A stretch of DNA of 64,000 bases, taken from Lacinutrix sp. Hel_I_90. Lineage in GTDB: Bacteria > Bacteroidota > Bacteroidia > Flavobacteriales > Flavobacteriaceae. The notes under the pieces are model-generated. The model was not told the origin of the DNA. It was given only the letters and a program-made list of their open reading frames with translations, and did no database searches. The stretch covers positions 310,001 through 374,000 of the forward strand of contig NZ_JYNQ01000001.1 in assembly GCF_000934685.1 (NCBI RefSeq), read 5' to 3'. The position numbers and the translations under genes are program-made. How positions within the stretch are numbered: position 1 is the stretch's first letter; each line of letters opens with the position of its first letter. Below are positions 1 to 8,747 of this stretch, piece after piece.

Positions 1-692
1 TATCCAATACAAATTTTATTTCAGATCAAAATACTAAAAACACAACAGATGACGCTTGGATAGCTATAGCAGAAGGTGTTTATACTATTGGGCATCAAAG
101 TAAAGACTTCTCTTTTGATAATGAATTAGGAGTACATCGCGTGTTTTTAGAACCTTTTGAAATTTCTAAAGATTTAGTTACTAACGGTGACTATATTAAG
201 TTTTTAGAATCAGGCGCTTACAGCGATCCAAAATACTGGTTAGACGACGGCTGGGCTTGGATTAATAGTAACGCTATATCAAAACCTTTATACTGGAAAA
301 AAATTGAGGGTAAATGGTTCCATTATACGGTTTCAGGACTTAAACCAATAGATAAAAAGGCCATATTAAGTCATGTTTCATTTTATGAAGCGCATGCATT
401 TGCGTTTTGGTCTGGACATAGATTGCCTACCGAATATGAATGGGAAATAGCATCCAAACAGTTTGTTTGGGGAACACGATGGGAGTGGACTAACTCTGCT
501 TACTTACCGTATCCAAAATTTAAAATTTCAAAAGGTGCTGTAGGCGAGTATAATGGTAAATTTATGGTCAATTTAATGGTCCTTCGAGGGGCCTCGACAG
601 CGACCGCACCAAATCATAGTCGTAATACGTACAGAAACTTTTTTAGTCCAGAAATGCAATGGCAACTCTCTGGAATTCGCTTAGTAAAATAG
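1..692 (+). CDS. egtB: EgtB-like sulfoxide synthase, 3' part (5'-truncated)
   Basis: The frame is open from the window edge (first full codon at base 3) to the TAG at 690-692, giving 229 visible residues; the N-terminal DinB-like part lies outside. The visible part is an FGE-sulfatase-type domain. It has FDNELGVHRVFLEPFEI, then LVTNGDY, RLPTEYEWE, WEWTNSAYLPYP and the closing block YRNFF followed by SGIRLVK, all typical of EgtB. EgtB is a non-haem iron enzyme that joins a thiol donor to trimethylhistidine in ergothioneine synthesis. The next gene encodes the histidine methyltransferase, which supports the call. Do not take the GTG at 141 as the start, because homology continues upstream of it. 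OvoA (ovothiol) is a related alternative, but it normally carries its own methyltransferase domain. Confidence 0.85.
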   Translation, partial: SNTNFISDQNTKNTTDDAWIAIAEGVYTIGHQSKDFSFDNELGVHRVFLEPFEISKDLVTNGDYIKFLESGAYSDPKYWLDDGWAWINSNAISKPLYWKKIEGKWFHYTVSGLKPIDKKAILSHVSFYEAHAFAFWSGHRLPTEYEWEIASKQFVWGTRWEWTNSAYLPYPKFKISKGAVGEYNGKFMVNLMVLRGASTATAPNHSRNTYRNFFSPEMQWQLSGIRLVK

Positions 693-703
693 ATTTAAAA
701 AAA

Positions 704-1657
704 ATGAACAATACCTTTATGAAAGATGTGGATAACGGGCTCAGTGCTAATCCGAAAATCTTATCTTCAAAATATTTTTATGATGCCATCGGAGATGCTT
801 TGTTTATAAAAATAATGCAGATGCCAGAATATTACTTAACCAATTCTGAATTTGAAATTTTAAGTCAACAAACAGAAACTATTGTAAATAATTTGGGTCT
901 GACTAAAAACAAGCCATTCGATTTAGTGGAGTTAGGCGCAGGAGATGGTAAGAAAACCAAAGAGTTATTGCGCTATCTAATAAAACATGACTATAATTTT
1001 AATTATGTTCCTATAGATATTTCAAGTAATGTTTTAAATCTTTTAGAGAACAGCTTAAGAGCAGAATTTAAAACCTTGAATATCGCTAAAAAACAAGGGG
1101 ACTATTTCGAAGTTTTAAAAGAAATTAAAGCCAATAAGAAACCTAAAGTTGTGTTGTTTTTAGGGTCTAATATGGGTAACATGGAAGATGAAAAAGCACA
1201 GGTATTTATAGAAACATTAAGCGACGCATTAGAGATAAACGATAAATTGTTAGTGGGATTAGATTTAATAAAGTCTGAAGCTATTGTTTTGCCTGCGTAT
1301 AATGATCAGGCAGGTATAACTAAAGCGTTTAATCTTAATTTATTATCACGTATTAATAAAGAATTATTAGCAGATTTTAATATAGAAACCTTCGATCATA
1401 GAGCAATTTATTCAGAACAGACAGGTATTGCCAGAAGTTATATTGTTAGCAAAGTAGAACAGACGGTAAGCATTGCACGTTTAAACAAAACATTTAATTT
1501 TAAAAAAGAGGAAGCTATAAATGTTGAAATTTCTCGTAAATACAATGATGCTATTGTCGATAAATTGATTGTAAATTCAGGTTTTAAAAGGCTTAAAAAG
1601 CTTACGGATTCAAAACAGTTCTTCGCAAACTATATTTTTAATAAATCAGCTTCATGA
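704..1657 (+). CDS. egtD: L-histidine N(alpha)-methyltransferase
   Basis: This is a 317-residue SAM-dependent methyltransferase of the EgtD family, which trimethylates histidine to hercynine, the substrate of EgtB. Family signatures are the N-terminal KYFYDAIGDALFIKI and MPEYYLTNSEFEIL, the SAM-binding DLVELGAGDGKKT, and VVLFLGSNMGNM. An ATG at 659 would overlap egtB by 34 bases and add 15 residues with no family resemblance. The ATG at 704, 11 bases after the egtB stop, is preferred; 719 is also possible. The gene lies in an operon with egtB upstream and overlaps the racemase gene downstream by 4 bases (ATGA), so translation is probably coupled. Confidence 0.85.
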   Translation: MNNTFMKDVDNGLSANPKILSSKYFYDAIGDALFIKIMQMPEYYLTNSEFEILSQQTETIVNNLGLTKNKPFDLVELGAGDGKKTKELLRYLIKHDYNFNYVPIDISSNVLNLLENSLRAEFKTLNIAKKQGDYFEVLKEIKANKKPKVVLFLGSNMGNMEDEKAQVFIETLSDALEINDKLLVGLDLIKSEAIVLPAYNDQAGITKAFNLNLLSRINKELLADFNIETFDHRAIYSEQTGIARSYIVSKVEQTVSIARLNKTFNFKKEEAINVEISRKYNDAIVDKLIVNSGFKRLKKLTDSKQFFANYIFNKSAS

Positions 1658-2325
1658 CTCGTAAAACGACTGTAGGTCTTTTAGGTTTAGGGAGTAGAAG
1701 CACAGTATTCTATTTAGAAAAACTGAATGCTTTGTATCAGGAGTTGAATAAAGGGTACAGTACTTTTCCCTGCCTTGTATTAAATATAGATTTTAATAGC
1801 ATTAATCCCTATTTACCTGATAAAACTTCAGACTTGCTTCATAATTTAAAACCAGTCATTAAAGACTTGGAAAGCTTAGCTATAGACCATTTAGTAGTTC
1901 CAAACCTAACGCTCCATGAAACATTAGAACATATAACAATGCCTACTAGAATTATTCATCCAGTAACGCTGTGTATTGAAAGACTACACTTTTACAAAAA
2001 GAATAAAGTAACACTTATTGGTTCTCAGTATACAATGAATGCCAATTATCTATTCAAAGCATTCGAGAAAGAACAGATCACAGTCGAAAGACCAACGCTT
2101 AAAGATCAAAACGTAATTGATGCTTTGAGAAAAAAGGTTTATAATAGCCAAGAAACCGAGGGAGATCTGCTTGGTTTTAGACGTTTATTAGAGACTTATA
2201 AAGCGAATTCTACGGTAATAATTTGTTGTACTGAATTATCTGTCATCAATTCAGAACCCAATAATGCGCAAAGTATTGATATGGCATTATTGCAAATAGA
2301 GCAAGCGATTAGTCTAAAAACTTAG
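1654..2325 (+). CDS. Aspartate/glutamate racemase family protein, one catalytic Cys missing
   Basis: This 223-residue protein has the Asp/Glu racemase fold: N-terminal TVGLLGLGSRSTVFY (versus the usual GGMG) and a C-terminal CCTEL block with Cys192. These enzymes normally use two cysteines, one in a PCNTAH-type motif and one in a CTEL motif. Here the first motif reads PNLTLH at residues 83-88, so Asn stands where the first Cys is expected. That suggests a one-sided racemase, an isomerase-like activity or a non-catalytic homologue. Its start overlaps egtD by 4 bases, so it is co-expressed with the ergothioneine genes. The 3' end overlaps the convergent DCC gene by 17 bases. The family call is firm; the activity is unknown. 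Confidence 0.75.
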   Translation: MTRKTTVGLLGLGSRSTVFYLEKLNALYQELNKGYSTFPCLVLNIDFNSINPYLPDKTSDLLHNLKPVIKDLESLAIDHLVVPNLTLHETLEHITMPTRIIHPVTLCIERLHFYKKNKVTLIGSQYTMNANYLFKAFEKEQITVERPTLKDQNVIDALRKKVYNSQETEGDLLGFRRLLETYKANSTVIICCTELSVINSEPNNAQSIDMALLQIEQAISLKT

Positions 2326-2731
2326 CTTTTAATTCTGGAGTAGGAATCCAGCAAGATTCTTGTTTACCATACCATTTGTAACGATTTTTAGCGACGTAAT
2401 CGTACACCCAATTTCTTATAAATGTGGGAACCATAAAAAATACAGCCATTAGATTTCTTGGAAAACCAAGTGCTTTGGCAATATGAAGTGCTGCTGAAGA
2501 TTTTACTTTTATGCCATTTTCTTCAGAATAAAGCAGTATAGAATCTGTTTTTGAAGGATCTATATTAAAATGCGAGATGATTTTTTGTCCAATCTCACTT
2601 TGCAGTGCCGTAAATAGGAATTGATGCTTTGTATCATGTTTAATGACGTATTGTACAGAAGCGTTACATAGGTTGCAAACCCCATCGAATAGGATTAGTT
2701 TTTTATGTTTTGGAAGTTCTTTTATCACCAT
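2309..2731 (-). CDS. DCC family thiol-disulfide oxidoreductase-like protein (DUF393)
   Basis: This 140-residue protein carries the diagnostic N-terminal LILFDGVCNLCN motif, with Cys19 and Cys22 forming a CxxC pair after the conserved Asp. DCC/YuxK proteins have a thioredoxin-like fold and are thought to exchange thiols and disulfides, but their substrates are unknown. The C-terminal half has the family's RNWVYDYVAKNRYKWYG pattern. It is convergent with, and overlaps, the racemase gene. Confidence 0.85.
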   Translation of the reverse strand: MVIKELPKHKKLILFDGVCNLCNASVQYVIKHDTKHQFLFTALQSEIGQKIISHFNIDPSKTDSILLYSEENGIKVKSSAALHIAKALGFPRNLMAVFFMVPTFIRNWVYDYVAKNRYKWYGKQESCWIPTPELKAKFLD

Positions 2732-2812
2732 ACACTACAAAAATACGATTTTACTTTTTATAAATTTTAGAAGCAGCTGTTCGCGTAAAGACTGAATACT
2801 GTGCCTTAACAC

Positions 2813-4978
2813 TTACTTCAACGGGTCAACCAACTCCAATAAATCCACATTTACATTTGTGGTAAAAATACCATAATTCACAATGGCTTTGCCTTTTTCT
2901 AGCGTATCAATACTTCCAATGGCCTTGCCGTCATGCATTCTCACACGATCACCAATTTTTAATACTGGTTTTGGTTTTTCTACAGGAATAGCTTTTAGTT
3001 TAGCTTCTTTTTTCTTTTTACGAATAACTTCTACCTTTTTTTCAGCTTCTTGTTTTACTTGTTTCTCTTTCGTTTTTTCAACTTTCGCTTGTTTTGCTGA
3101 TACTTTTTTACGTTTAGAATTTTCTATTTGTACTAAACGGAATAGCTCTGCCATTAGTTCACCCTTTTTCTTATCGTTAAAGAACTTTTCTGAAATGTCA
3201 TTAACTTTCTGTCCGAGATAAATTAAACGCTGATTACTATCGTATAATTCCTGATAGCTTTCTAGTTTCTTTTGAATCTTCCCGTTGATTTCTTCAAGCT
3301 TATCAGCTTCAGATTGTTTTTTCTTTTCGTTTATTTTAAGTGATTCCCCTGTTTTTTCCAACTTTGCACGCTCTTTTTGAAGCTTAGCAATGGTGGCATC
3401 AAAGCGTATTTTAGAGCGTTCAATTTTCTTTTTAGCACGATTGATTAAACTATAGGGAATGCCATTTTTTTGAGCCACTTCAAAGGTGAAACTACTACCA
3501 GCCTGACCTAATGCCAGTTTGTACATGGGTTCTAACGTACGTTCATCGAACATCATGTTAGCATTAATCATGTCGTCCTTTTCGTTAGCTAACATTTTTA
3601 AGTTCGCATAATGTGTGGTAATAATACCAAAAGCATCCCGCGCATAAAACTCTTCTAAAAAGGTTTCGGCTAAAGCACCACCTAATTCAGGGTCAGATCC
3701 TGTACCAAATTCATCAATTAAAAAGAGAGTGTTTTTATTGCACTTCTTTAAAAAGTAATTCATTTGTTTTAGTCGGTAACTATAAGTACTTAAATGGTTT
3801 TCTATGGATTGGTTATCGCCAATATCGGTAAGGATTCTATCAAAAACACTCACGATGCTGCGTTCGTGAACAGGAATTAGCATCCCACTTTGCAACATTA
3901 ACTGTAGTAAACCTACCGTTTTTAGGGTAATCGATTTTCCACCCGCATTTGGTCCAGAAATCACGATAATTCGGCTAGTCTTATTGAGCTCGATGGTTTG
4001 CGGAAAGGTTTTTTCTTTATTCTTAAGATTGGTTAGGTATAGTAGTGGGTGATACGCATCTCGCAAAAACAAATGTTTTTCATCGCTAATTTCTGGTAAA
4101 ATAGCGTTCATTGATTTGGCATATTTTGCTTTTGCAGCAATCACATCTATTTCAGTTAAAAATTCCTGATAGTTTGCGATTAGTGGTAAGAACTCACGTA
4201 AAAAGTTAGTGACTTCTTTTAAGATACGAACGACCTCTTCGCCCTCTTCGTAATGTAAATTATTAAGTTCTCGAGAGTGCTGTAACGTGGTTTCTGGTTC
4301 AATATAAACAATACTTCCAGTCTTGCTTCCGCCCATTATGGCACCTTTAACCTTACGTCTGTACATGGCTTTTACTGCCAAAACGCGTTTATTTTCTACC
4401 ACAGACTCCCGGATATCATCTAAATATTCTAAGTTGTGGTATTGGTTTAAAGCCGAGGTGAAACTGGAATTTATTTTACCTTTAAGTTTATTTATTTGTT
4501 GCCTAATGTCATAGAGTAGCGTAGAAGCATTGTCTTTTACATCGCCAAAACGGTCGACGACACTGTCAATCTTCTCGATGATTGCTGTTGTGACCTCTAT
4601 GCGTTGTGCATACTGTTTTAAGTTGGGATAATAGTCTTCAAACTTATTTAGAGCTTTAACAATCTCATTAGCCGTTAGTGAAATAGAAACAATCTTTTTT
4701 AAACTGTGTGTTTCTAAATAGGTGTTTTCTATGCGTAGTAATTGTAATTCCTTGGTAATCGCCTCAAAGCCATGATTTGGTAAACGGTTGTCGTTATAAA
4801 AAGACGACACGTATTCGTTGGTTAACTGTAAGGCATTAAGTAAGGTCTCTTTGTCTTGGAACGGAGCAATGTCTTGTGCTTTAAGATGACCTAAATGTGT
4901 TACACAATACTCACTAACCTGTTCTAAAACAGTGGCGAATTCTAAATCTTGTAATGTTTTTTTGTGGATGTTAATCAT
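2813..4978 (-). CDS. mutS2: MutS2-type ATPase, lacking a C-terminal Smr domain
   Basis: This 721-residue protein is a MutS-family ATPase. After the core and clamp regions it has Walker A (ISGPNAGGKSITLKT) and Walker B (TLFLIDEFGTGSDPE), followed by a composition-biased Lys/Glu-rich coiled coil around residues 520-660. The last 45 residues resemble a KOW/SH3-like barrel (IGDRVRMHDGKAIGSI). Classical MutS2 of about 780 residues ends in an Smr nuclease domain, which is absent here, as I recall for many Bacteroidota homologues. MutS2 acts on branched DNA and, in Firmicutes, on collided ribosomes. A perfect 7 bp stem hairpin lies just before the start codon. Confidence 0.9.
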   Translation of the reverse strand: MINIHKKTLQDLEFATVLEQVSEYCVTHLGHLKAQDIAPFQDKETLLNALQLTNEYVSSFYNDNRLPNHGFEAITKELQLLRIENTYLETHSLKKIVSISLTANEIVKALNKFEDYYPNLKQYAQRIEVTTAIIEKIDSVVDRFGDVKDNASTLLYDIRQQINKLKGKINSSFTSALNQYHNLEYLDDIRESVVENKRVLAVKAMYRRKVKGAIMGGSKTGSIVYIEPETTLQHSRELNNLHYEEGEEVVRILKEVTNFLREFLPLIANYQEFLTEIDVIAAKAKYAKSMNAILPEISDEKHLFLRDAYHPLLYLTNLKNKEKTFPQTIELNKTSRIIVISGPNAGGKSITLKTVGLLQLMLQSGMLIPVHERSIVSVFDRILTDIGDNQSIENHLSTYSYRLKQMNYFLKKCNKNTLFLIDEFGTGSDPELGGALAETFLEEFYARDAFGIITTHYANLKMLANEKDDMINANMMFDERTLEPMYKLALGQAGSSFTFEVAQKNGIPYSLINRAKKKIERSKIRFDATIAKLQKERAKLEKTGESLKINEKKKQSEADKLEEINGKIQKKLESYQELYDSNQRLIYLGQKVNDISEKFFNDKKKGELMAELFRLVQIENSKRKKVSAKQAKVEKTKEKQVKQEAEKKVEVIRKKKKEAKLKAIPVEKPKPVLKIGDRVRMHDGKAIGSIDTLEKGKAIVNYGIFTTNVNVDLLELVDPLK

Positions 4979-4983
4979 AGCAT

Positions 4984-5001
4984 TTCCCGTGAAAACGGGA
5001 A
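4984..5001. repeat. Perfect palindrome before the mutS2 start
   Basis: TTCCCGT-GAAA-ACGGGAA forms a 7 bp stem with a 4-base loop, ending 5 bases before the mutS2 ATG in the direction of that gene. In that direction it reads TTCCC...GGGAA followed by ATGCTATG. This resembles the other GATTCC...GGAATGA elements in the window that sit directly upstream of start codons. Confidence 0.7.
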
Positions 5002-5115
5002 CCTTATAAATTTGTTCTTTTTCTTAGCAGAACAAAGTTAAGGAAAAGGTTTGTAAATTGAATTTTTGAGAAGTGATCTTAGTAGTATTTAGTACTAAAA
5101 GAAGGGGATTTTATT

Positions 5116-5235
5116 TTATGCTACTTTTAAACCGTTCGGTTTAAGGGGAAGCTTACAATCAATTTTTTTATGTTTTAATTCAGATTTGCAACCAAAAATG
5201 AAAAGGCATAATAAGAGTAGGCTTGTTTTATTCAT
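5116..5235 (-). CDS. Putative 39-residue lipoprotein (or remnant of one)
   Basis: This ORF lies inside the 406-base stretch between mutS2 and the flavodoxin-like gene. It begins MNKTSLLLLCLFIFGCKS, a compact lipoprotein signal peptide with an IFGC lipobox, continues with a Lys-rich tail containing one more Cys, and stops at TAA. It could be a genuine very small lipoprotein or the 5' remnant of a longer gene. The remainder of the 4979-5384 stretch shows only the mutS2 palindrome and a small TTTAGTACTAAA palindrome at 5087-5098. Confidence 0.4.
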   Translation of the reverse strand: MNKTSLLLLCLFIFGCKSELKHKKIDCKLPLKPNGLKVA

Positions 5236-5384
5236 GGTTCTATATCAATAGTCAAGTCAGTTTCCGTTTTTCTAATTTTTAGAATTCATGGGTACTTCTA
5301 CTCTGAAATAAAAGTTATCAAAGGGTGAAAAAAAGCGAAATCCACTACGTTTCTCATTTTTTTTATAGTAATCATTATAAACCC

Positions 5385-6119
5385 TTAACGAAACTCAGGG
5401 TTTTCAAACTCCCAACGGTCACCATCATTCCATTTACTTCGAGAATTGCCATAAGCAGGGTAGCCCCCTTGGTTTTTAAGCATAGCCGCAAGATGGAGTA
5501 GGTTATAGGTCATAAATGTAGTATTTCTGTTTGTGAAATTAGACTCAAAACCAACGGGTGGATTAATTTTTTTATCTTTCCATTCGGTGTCGCCATAACT
5601 TGGTCCGGGACCTACTTCACCTATCCAACCGCAGTCGGCTTGTGGTGGAATAGAGTAGCCCACATGTTGTAAAGCATATAAAATACCCATCGCACAATGC
5701 TTTACACCATCTTCATTACCAGTAATGACGCAGCCTCCTACTTTGCCGTAGAATATATATTGGCCTTTGTCGTTGGTTTTTCCACTCATCGCATAAAGGC
5801 GTTCAATGAGTTTTTGTGTTTCAGACGATTTCTCTCCCAACCAAATTGGGGTGCCAACAATTAAAATATCGGCAGAAATTATTTTTTTGAAGAGTTCAGG
5901 CCATTCATCTGTTTTCCAGCCGTAATTGGTCATGTCTGGATAAACACCACTGGCAACATTGTGATCAATTAACCTAATATTTTCGATGGCTACCTGTTCA
6001 TTTTTCATAATCTGCCTAGAAATATCCATAAGTTTCGAGGTATGACTAGTAGCTGGTGATTTTTTTAAGGTGCAGTTTACATAAACTGCTTTTAGATGGC
6101 TAAAGTCTGGTTTTTTCAT
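5385..6119 (-). CDS. Flavodoxin-fold NAD(P)H-dependent oxidoreductase
   Basis: This 244-residue protein belongs to the FMN reductase/flavodoxin-like family. It has an N-terminal beta strand with a phosphate-loop-like CTLKKSPATSHTSKL segment, the ADILIVGTPIWLGEKSS segment that contacts the flavin, and GGCVITGNEDGVKHC, typical of the NADPH-dependent FMN reductase group. The extra C-terminal part, rich in Asn, Gly and Trp, is usual for the larger members. It is probably cytosolic; the substrate cannot be predicted. It is transcribed alone on the minus strand. Confidence 0.75.
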   Translation of the reverse strand: MKKPDFSHLKAVYVNCTLKKSPATSHTSKLMDISRQIMKNEQVAIENIRLIDHNVASGVYPDMTNYGWKTDEWPELFKKIISADILIVGTPIWLGEKSSETQKLIERLYAMSGKTNDKGQYIFYGKVGGCVITGNEDGVKHCAMGILYALQHVGYSIPPQADCGWIGEVGPGPSYGDTEWKDKKINPPVGFESNFTNRNTTFMTYNLLHLAAMLKNQGGYPAYGNSRSKWNDGDRWEFENPEFR

Positions 6120-6341
6120 TGGTACTATGGTATTAATTAATAGACTATTAATCAGCGCTAAGCTAAGTTACACATTTTTAGTGTGCTCTAAAGCATTGAA
6201 GTATTGGTTTTTATTGCTCCATTATTAAAAAAAGGGTTTAAAAATATGTTGGTGTTAACAAAGATGATTATTAAAAACTTAGAGAAGTTAGGTTTTAATT
6301 GAATCAGCATGAAGTGAAAGTTACCAAAGGTTATAAATGAT

Positions 6342-6371
6342 AAAAGCACAAACAAAAAGGTTTGTGCTTTT
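6342..6371 (-). terminator. Rho-independent terminator after the TonB receptor
   Basis: AAAAGCACAAAC, a 6-base spacer and GTTTGTGCTTTT form a perfect 12 bp stem, with the T-rich end in the minus direction. It lies 84 bases past the receptor stop at 6455. The rest of the 6120-6454 gap is AT-rich, with no gene that I can support. Confidence 0.75.
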
Positions 6372-6454
6372 CTTAATACTTTTAATAATGGTTTATGTAA
6401 TCTCTAATATAAAGTTTTAGCTCACAGACTCAAACTGTTATTAAATAAAATAAT

Positions 6455-8683
6455 TTATATTTTATAGATAAAACCTAGACTAATATTACGTCCTATATTA
6501 GCAATGCCATCGGCTTTTAAACGTGATAAATGATGCACATAGCTCTTATTCGTTATATTATTTGCAGAAAGCGTAAAAGAAAGTATGTTATCAAATAGTT
6601 TAAAATCACCACCAAAACCAGCACTTAATAAGGCATAACCATCGGTTAGTGTTTCAAAGACACTCACGTTGGTTTGCTTAAAAGTGTTTCGTAATTTAAC
6701 AAAGGTATAGCCATTGTTAATCCAAGCTTTTTCAAATTCTATTCTAATGGTATTGGTTATACTGTTTGCTGGAATTAAAGGTAAAAAAGCACCGTTATTT
6801 TGTTTTCCAGTTACGGTTTCAAAACTGGCTTCAAAATGCAACCAGTCTAAAGGGTGCGGATGGATATGTAAGCCAACTTCACCACCATATAAATTAGCAT
6901 TCTGTTGCAAATAATCATAAACAGGTGCAGCGTCTATCACATCGCCAGTAGGTGAGAGGTAAATATAATTGGAAATGCTGTTGTAAAAGCCATTAACGAA
7001 AAGTTCTACATGCTCATTTTTAAACTCTAAAGACAGATCGGTTTGAAAGTTTTGTTCGTTTTCTAAATTGTTATTACCTATTTCAAAACGGTTAGTCCCT
7101 TCATGTGTTCCAAAACTGGTAAGCTCGGCTAAGTTTGGTGCGCGATAGCCAGAGGCTAAATTCAGTCTGGCTATGATGTTTGGTGTGATCGCTGTCTTTG
7201 CTCCCAAAGCCCCATTAAAACTGCTAAAATCACGATTTACACCCTCTAAAACTCTAATAGCTCTAGTATCAAACCTGGCACCTAATTGCACATCGACTTT
7301 ATTAAAATGTATGTGTGCGGTCGCTAAAACACCAATATCATTAGTCGTTGCATCTGGAATCAACGTTTCTTCACCGTAATTGGTATTGACTTGATGCATG
7401 CCCTGCAATCCAACAATCGTTTCAAATTTACCTAAGGTTGGTAGATTATATTTTACATCATAACTCGCCGTTTTTAGCTTCATTTGCAATGCAGCTTCGC
7501 CTATTTCTTCTTCTTCTTCTTCATGCATTTCTGCTGTTTCTTCTTCCTCTTCCTCATGATCGTGATGTTCTTCAAATTCCTTTCGATCATTATAAGTAAA
7601 TCCTAGATTAACATCAAAACTAGAATTATTGAGAAATACTTTAGACTTCAAACTAAAGATATGATTGGTTAAATCTTGATAAGGTAATAAAGGGGTTCGG
7701 GCTGTCGATTGCTCGCCAATAGCTTCAGGAATACCTAATTTTGAACGGTTAACATTATAGCGGAAATCTGTCTTAAATCCAACAGTTTGATATCCAATAC
7801 CTGCCTTAAAATCTTGCTCTCTAAAACGCGTATTAGTCACCTGGTAATTTTCAGTATCATAATCTGAATGTTCTGAAAGACCCGCTCTAAAAAGGAATTT
7901 TACTTTTTCTGCGGAAGCTTTAAAAGCTGCCGATGAATTATAGCCTTGGGTATTACTGAAATAATTCCCACCAATTTCACCTTCACTAGTGTTTTTTAAA
8001 GCATATTTCTCAGGATTAAAATACAACACACCACCCAGAGCATCACTACCATAGAGTAGAGAAGCGGGGCCTTTTATAACTTCTACACTTTCAATACCAG
8101 CGCTATTAATTCCTAAGCCATGTTCGTCTCCAAATTGTTGATTTTCTAATCGAATGCCTTGGGTGTAAACCAAAACGCGATTGGCCGAAAGTCCGCGAAT
8201 AACAGGTTTCCCTATGCTTACACCAGTTGAGACGCTCTCTACGCCTGCAATAGTGGTTAAACCATCAGATAAGGTTACTGCACCTTGTCTTTGCAATTCT
8301 GAAAGGGCTTCTCGTTCAACCTTCATTACATTTTCAGATTGTAATTTATGAAATGGAGTAGAAATAATAAGCTCTTCCATTTCTATAGCAGAAGGATTTA
8401 GTGGGATGGCTAAGGTTTCGGTTGTTGGGATTGTAATTTTTTTTGAAACCGTCTCAAAGCCAATGATAGAAATGATTAATGTTTGAGTGCCTTGAGGTAT
8501 TTCGGTTAAAGAAAAAGTACCGTTTTCGTCAGTTACTGTGCCTTTGTCTAATTGCGGAATGTAAACGGAAACAAATTCTAAAGCCTCGTTCGTTTCATTG
8601 TTTGTAATAAGGCCATTTATGGTATTTTGTGCCAAAGCACTTGATAGTACTGTACACAGTACTATCGTGAATAGATATTTCAT
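6455..8683 (-). CDS. TonB-dependent receptor with His/Glu-rich loop, probable metal uptake
   Basis: This 742-residue outer-membrane receptor has a signal peptide (residues 1-18) and a CarboxypepD_reg-like domain (about 20-105, INGLITNNETNEALEFVSV). The plug follows (about 115-225, with KPVIRGLSANRVLVYTQGI and IKGPASLLYGSDALGGV), then a beta barrel ending in aromatic-rich strands. An insertion at about residues 370-397 is packed with His and Glu (EEHHDHEEEEEE and more), which would make a metal-binding extracellular loop as in ZnuD-type zinc receptors. The small His-rich protein encoded just upstream supports a role with a divalent metal. The specific metal is inferred, not shown. Confidence 0.85.
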   Translation of the reverse strand: MKYLFTIVLCTVLSSALAQNTINGLITNNETNEALEFVSVYIPQLDKGTVTDENGTFSLTEIPQGTQTLIISIIGFETVSKKITIPTTETLAIPLNPSAIEMEELIISTPFHKLQSENVMKVEREALSELQRQGAVTLSDGLTTIAGVESVSTGVSIGKPVIRGLSANRVLVYTQGIRLENQQFGDEHGLGINSAGIESVEVIKGPASLLYGSDALGGVLYFNPEKYALKNTSEGEIGGNYFSNTQGYNSSAAFKASAEKVKFLFRAGLSEHSDYDTENYQVTNTRFREQDFKAGIGYQTVGFKTDFRYNVNRSKLGIPEAIGEQSTARTPLLPYQDLTNHIFSLKSKVFLNNSSFDVNLGFTYNDRKEFEEHHDHEEEEEETAEMHEEEEEEIGEAALQMKLKTASYDVKYNLPTLGKFETIVGLQGMHQVNTNYGEETLIPDATTNDIGVLATAHIHFNKVDVQLGARFDTRAIRVLEGVNRDFSSFNGALGAKTAITPNIIARLNLASGYRAPNLAELTSFGTHEGTNRFEIGNNNLENEQNFQTDLSLEFKNEHVELFVNGFYNSISNYIYLSPTGDVIDAAPVYDYLQQNANLYGGEVGLHIHPHPLDWLHFEASFETVTGKQNNGAFLPLIPANSITNTIRIEFEKAWINNGYTFVKLRNTFKQTNVSVFETLTDGYALLSAGFGGDFKLFDNILSFTLSANNITNKSYVHHLSRLKADGIANIGRNISLGFIYKI

Positions 8684-8747
8684 TTAAATAAAGTTTAGTT
8701 TAATAAAATTGAAATGCTGCCATTTCAACAAAGAAAAAAATAAAGTA

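Noticed and set aside
659-703. Start of egtD at 659
   Set aside because: It would overlap egtB and add residues unlike the family; 704 fits both the family start and the spacing.
2883-3221. 112-codon ORF antisense to the Lys-rich end of mutS2
   Set aside because: It is Phe/Ser-rich because it mirrors the Lys/Glu-rich coiled coil, and no start signal or family motif is seen.
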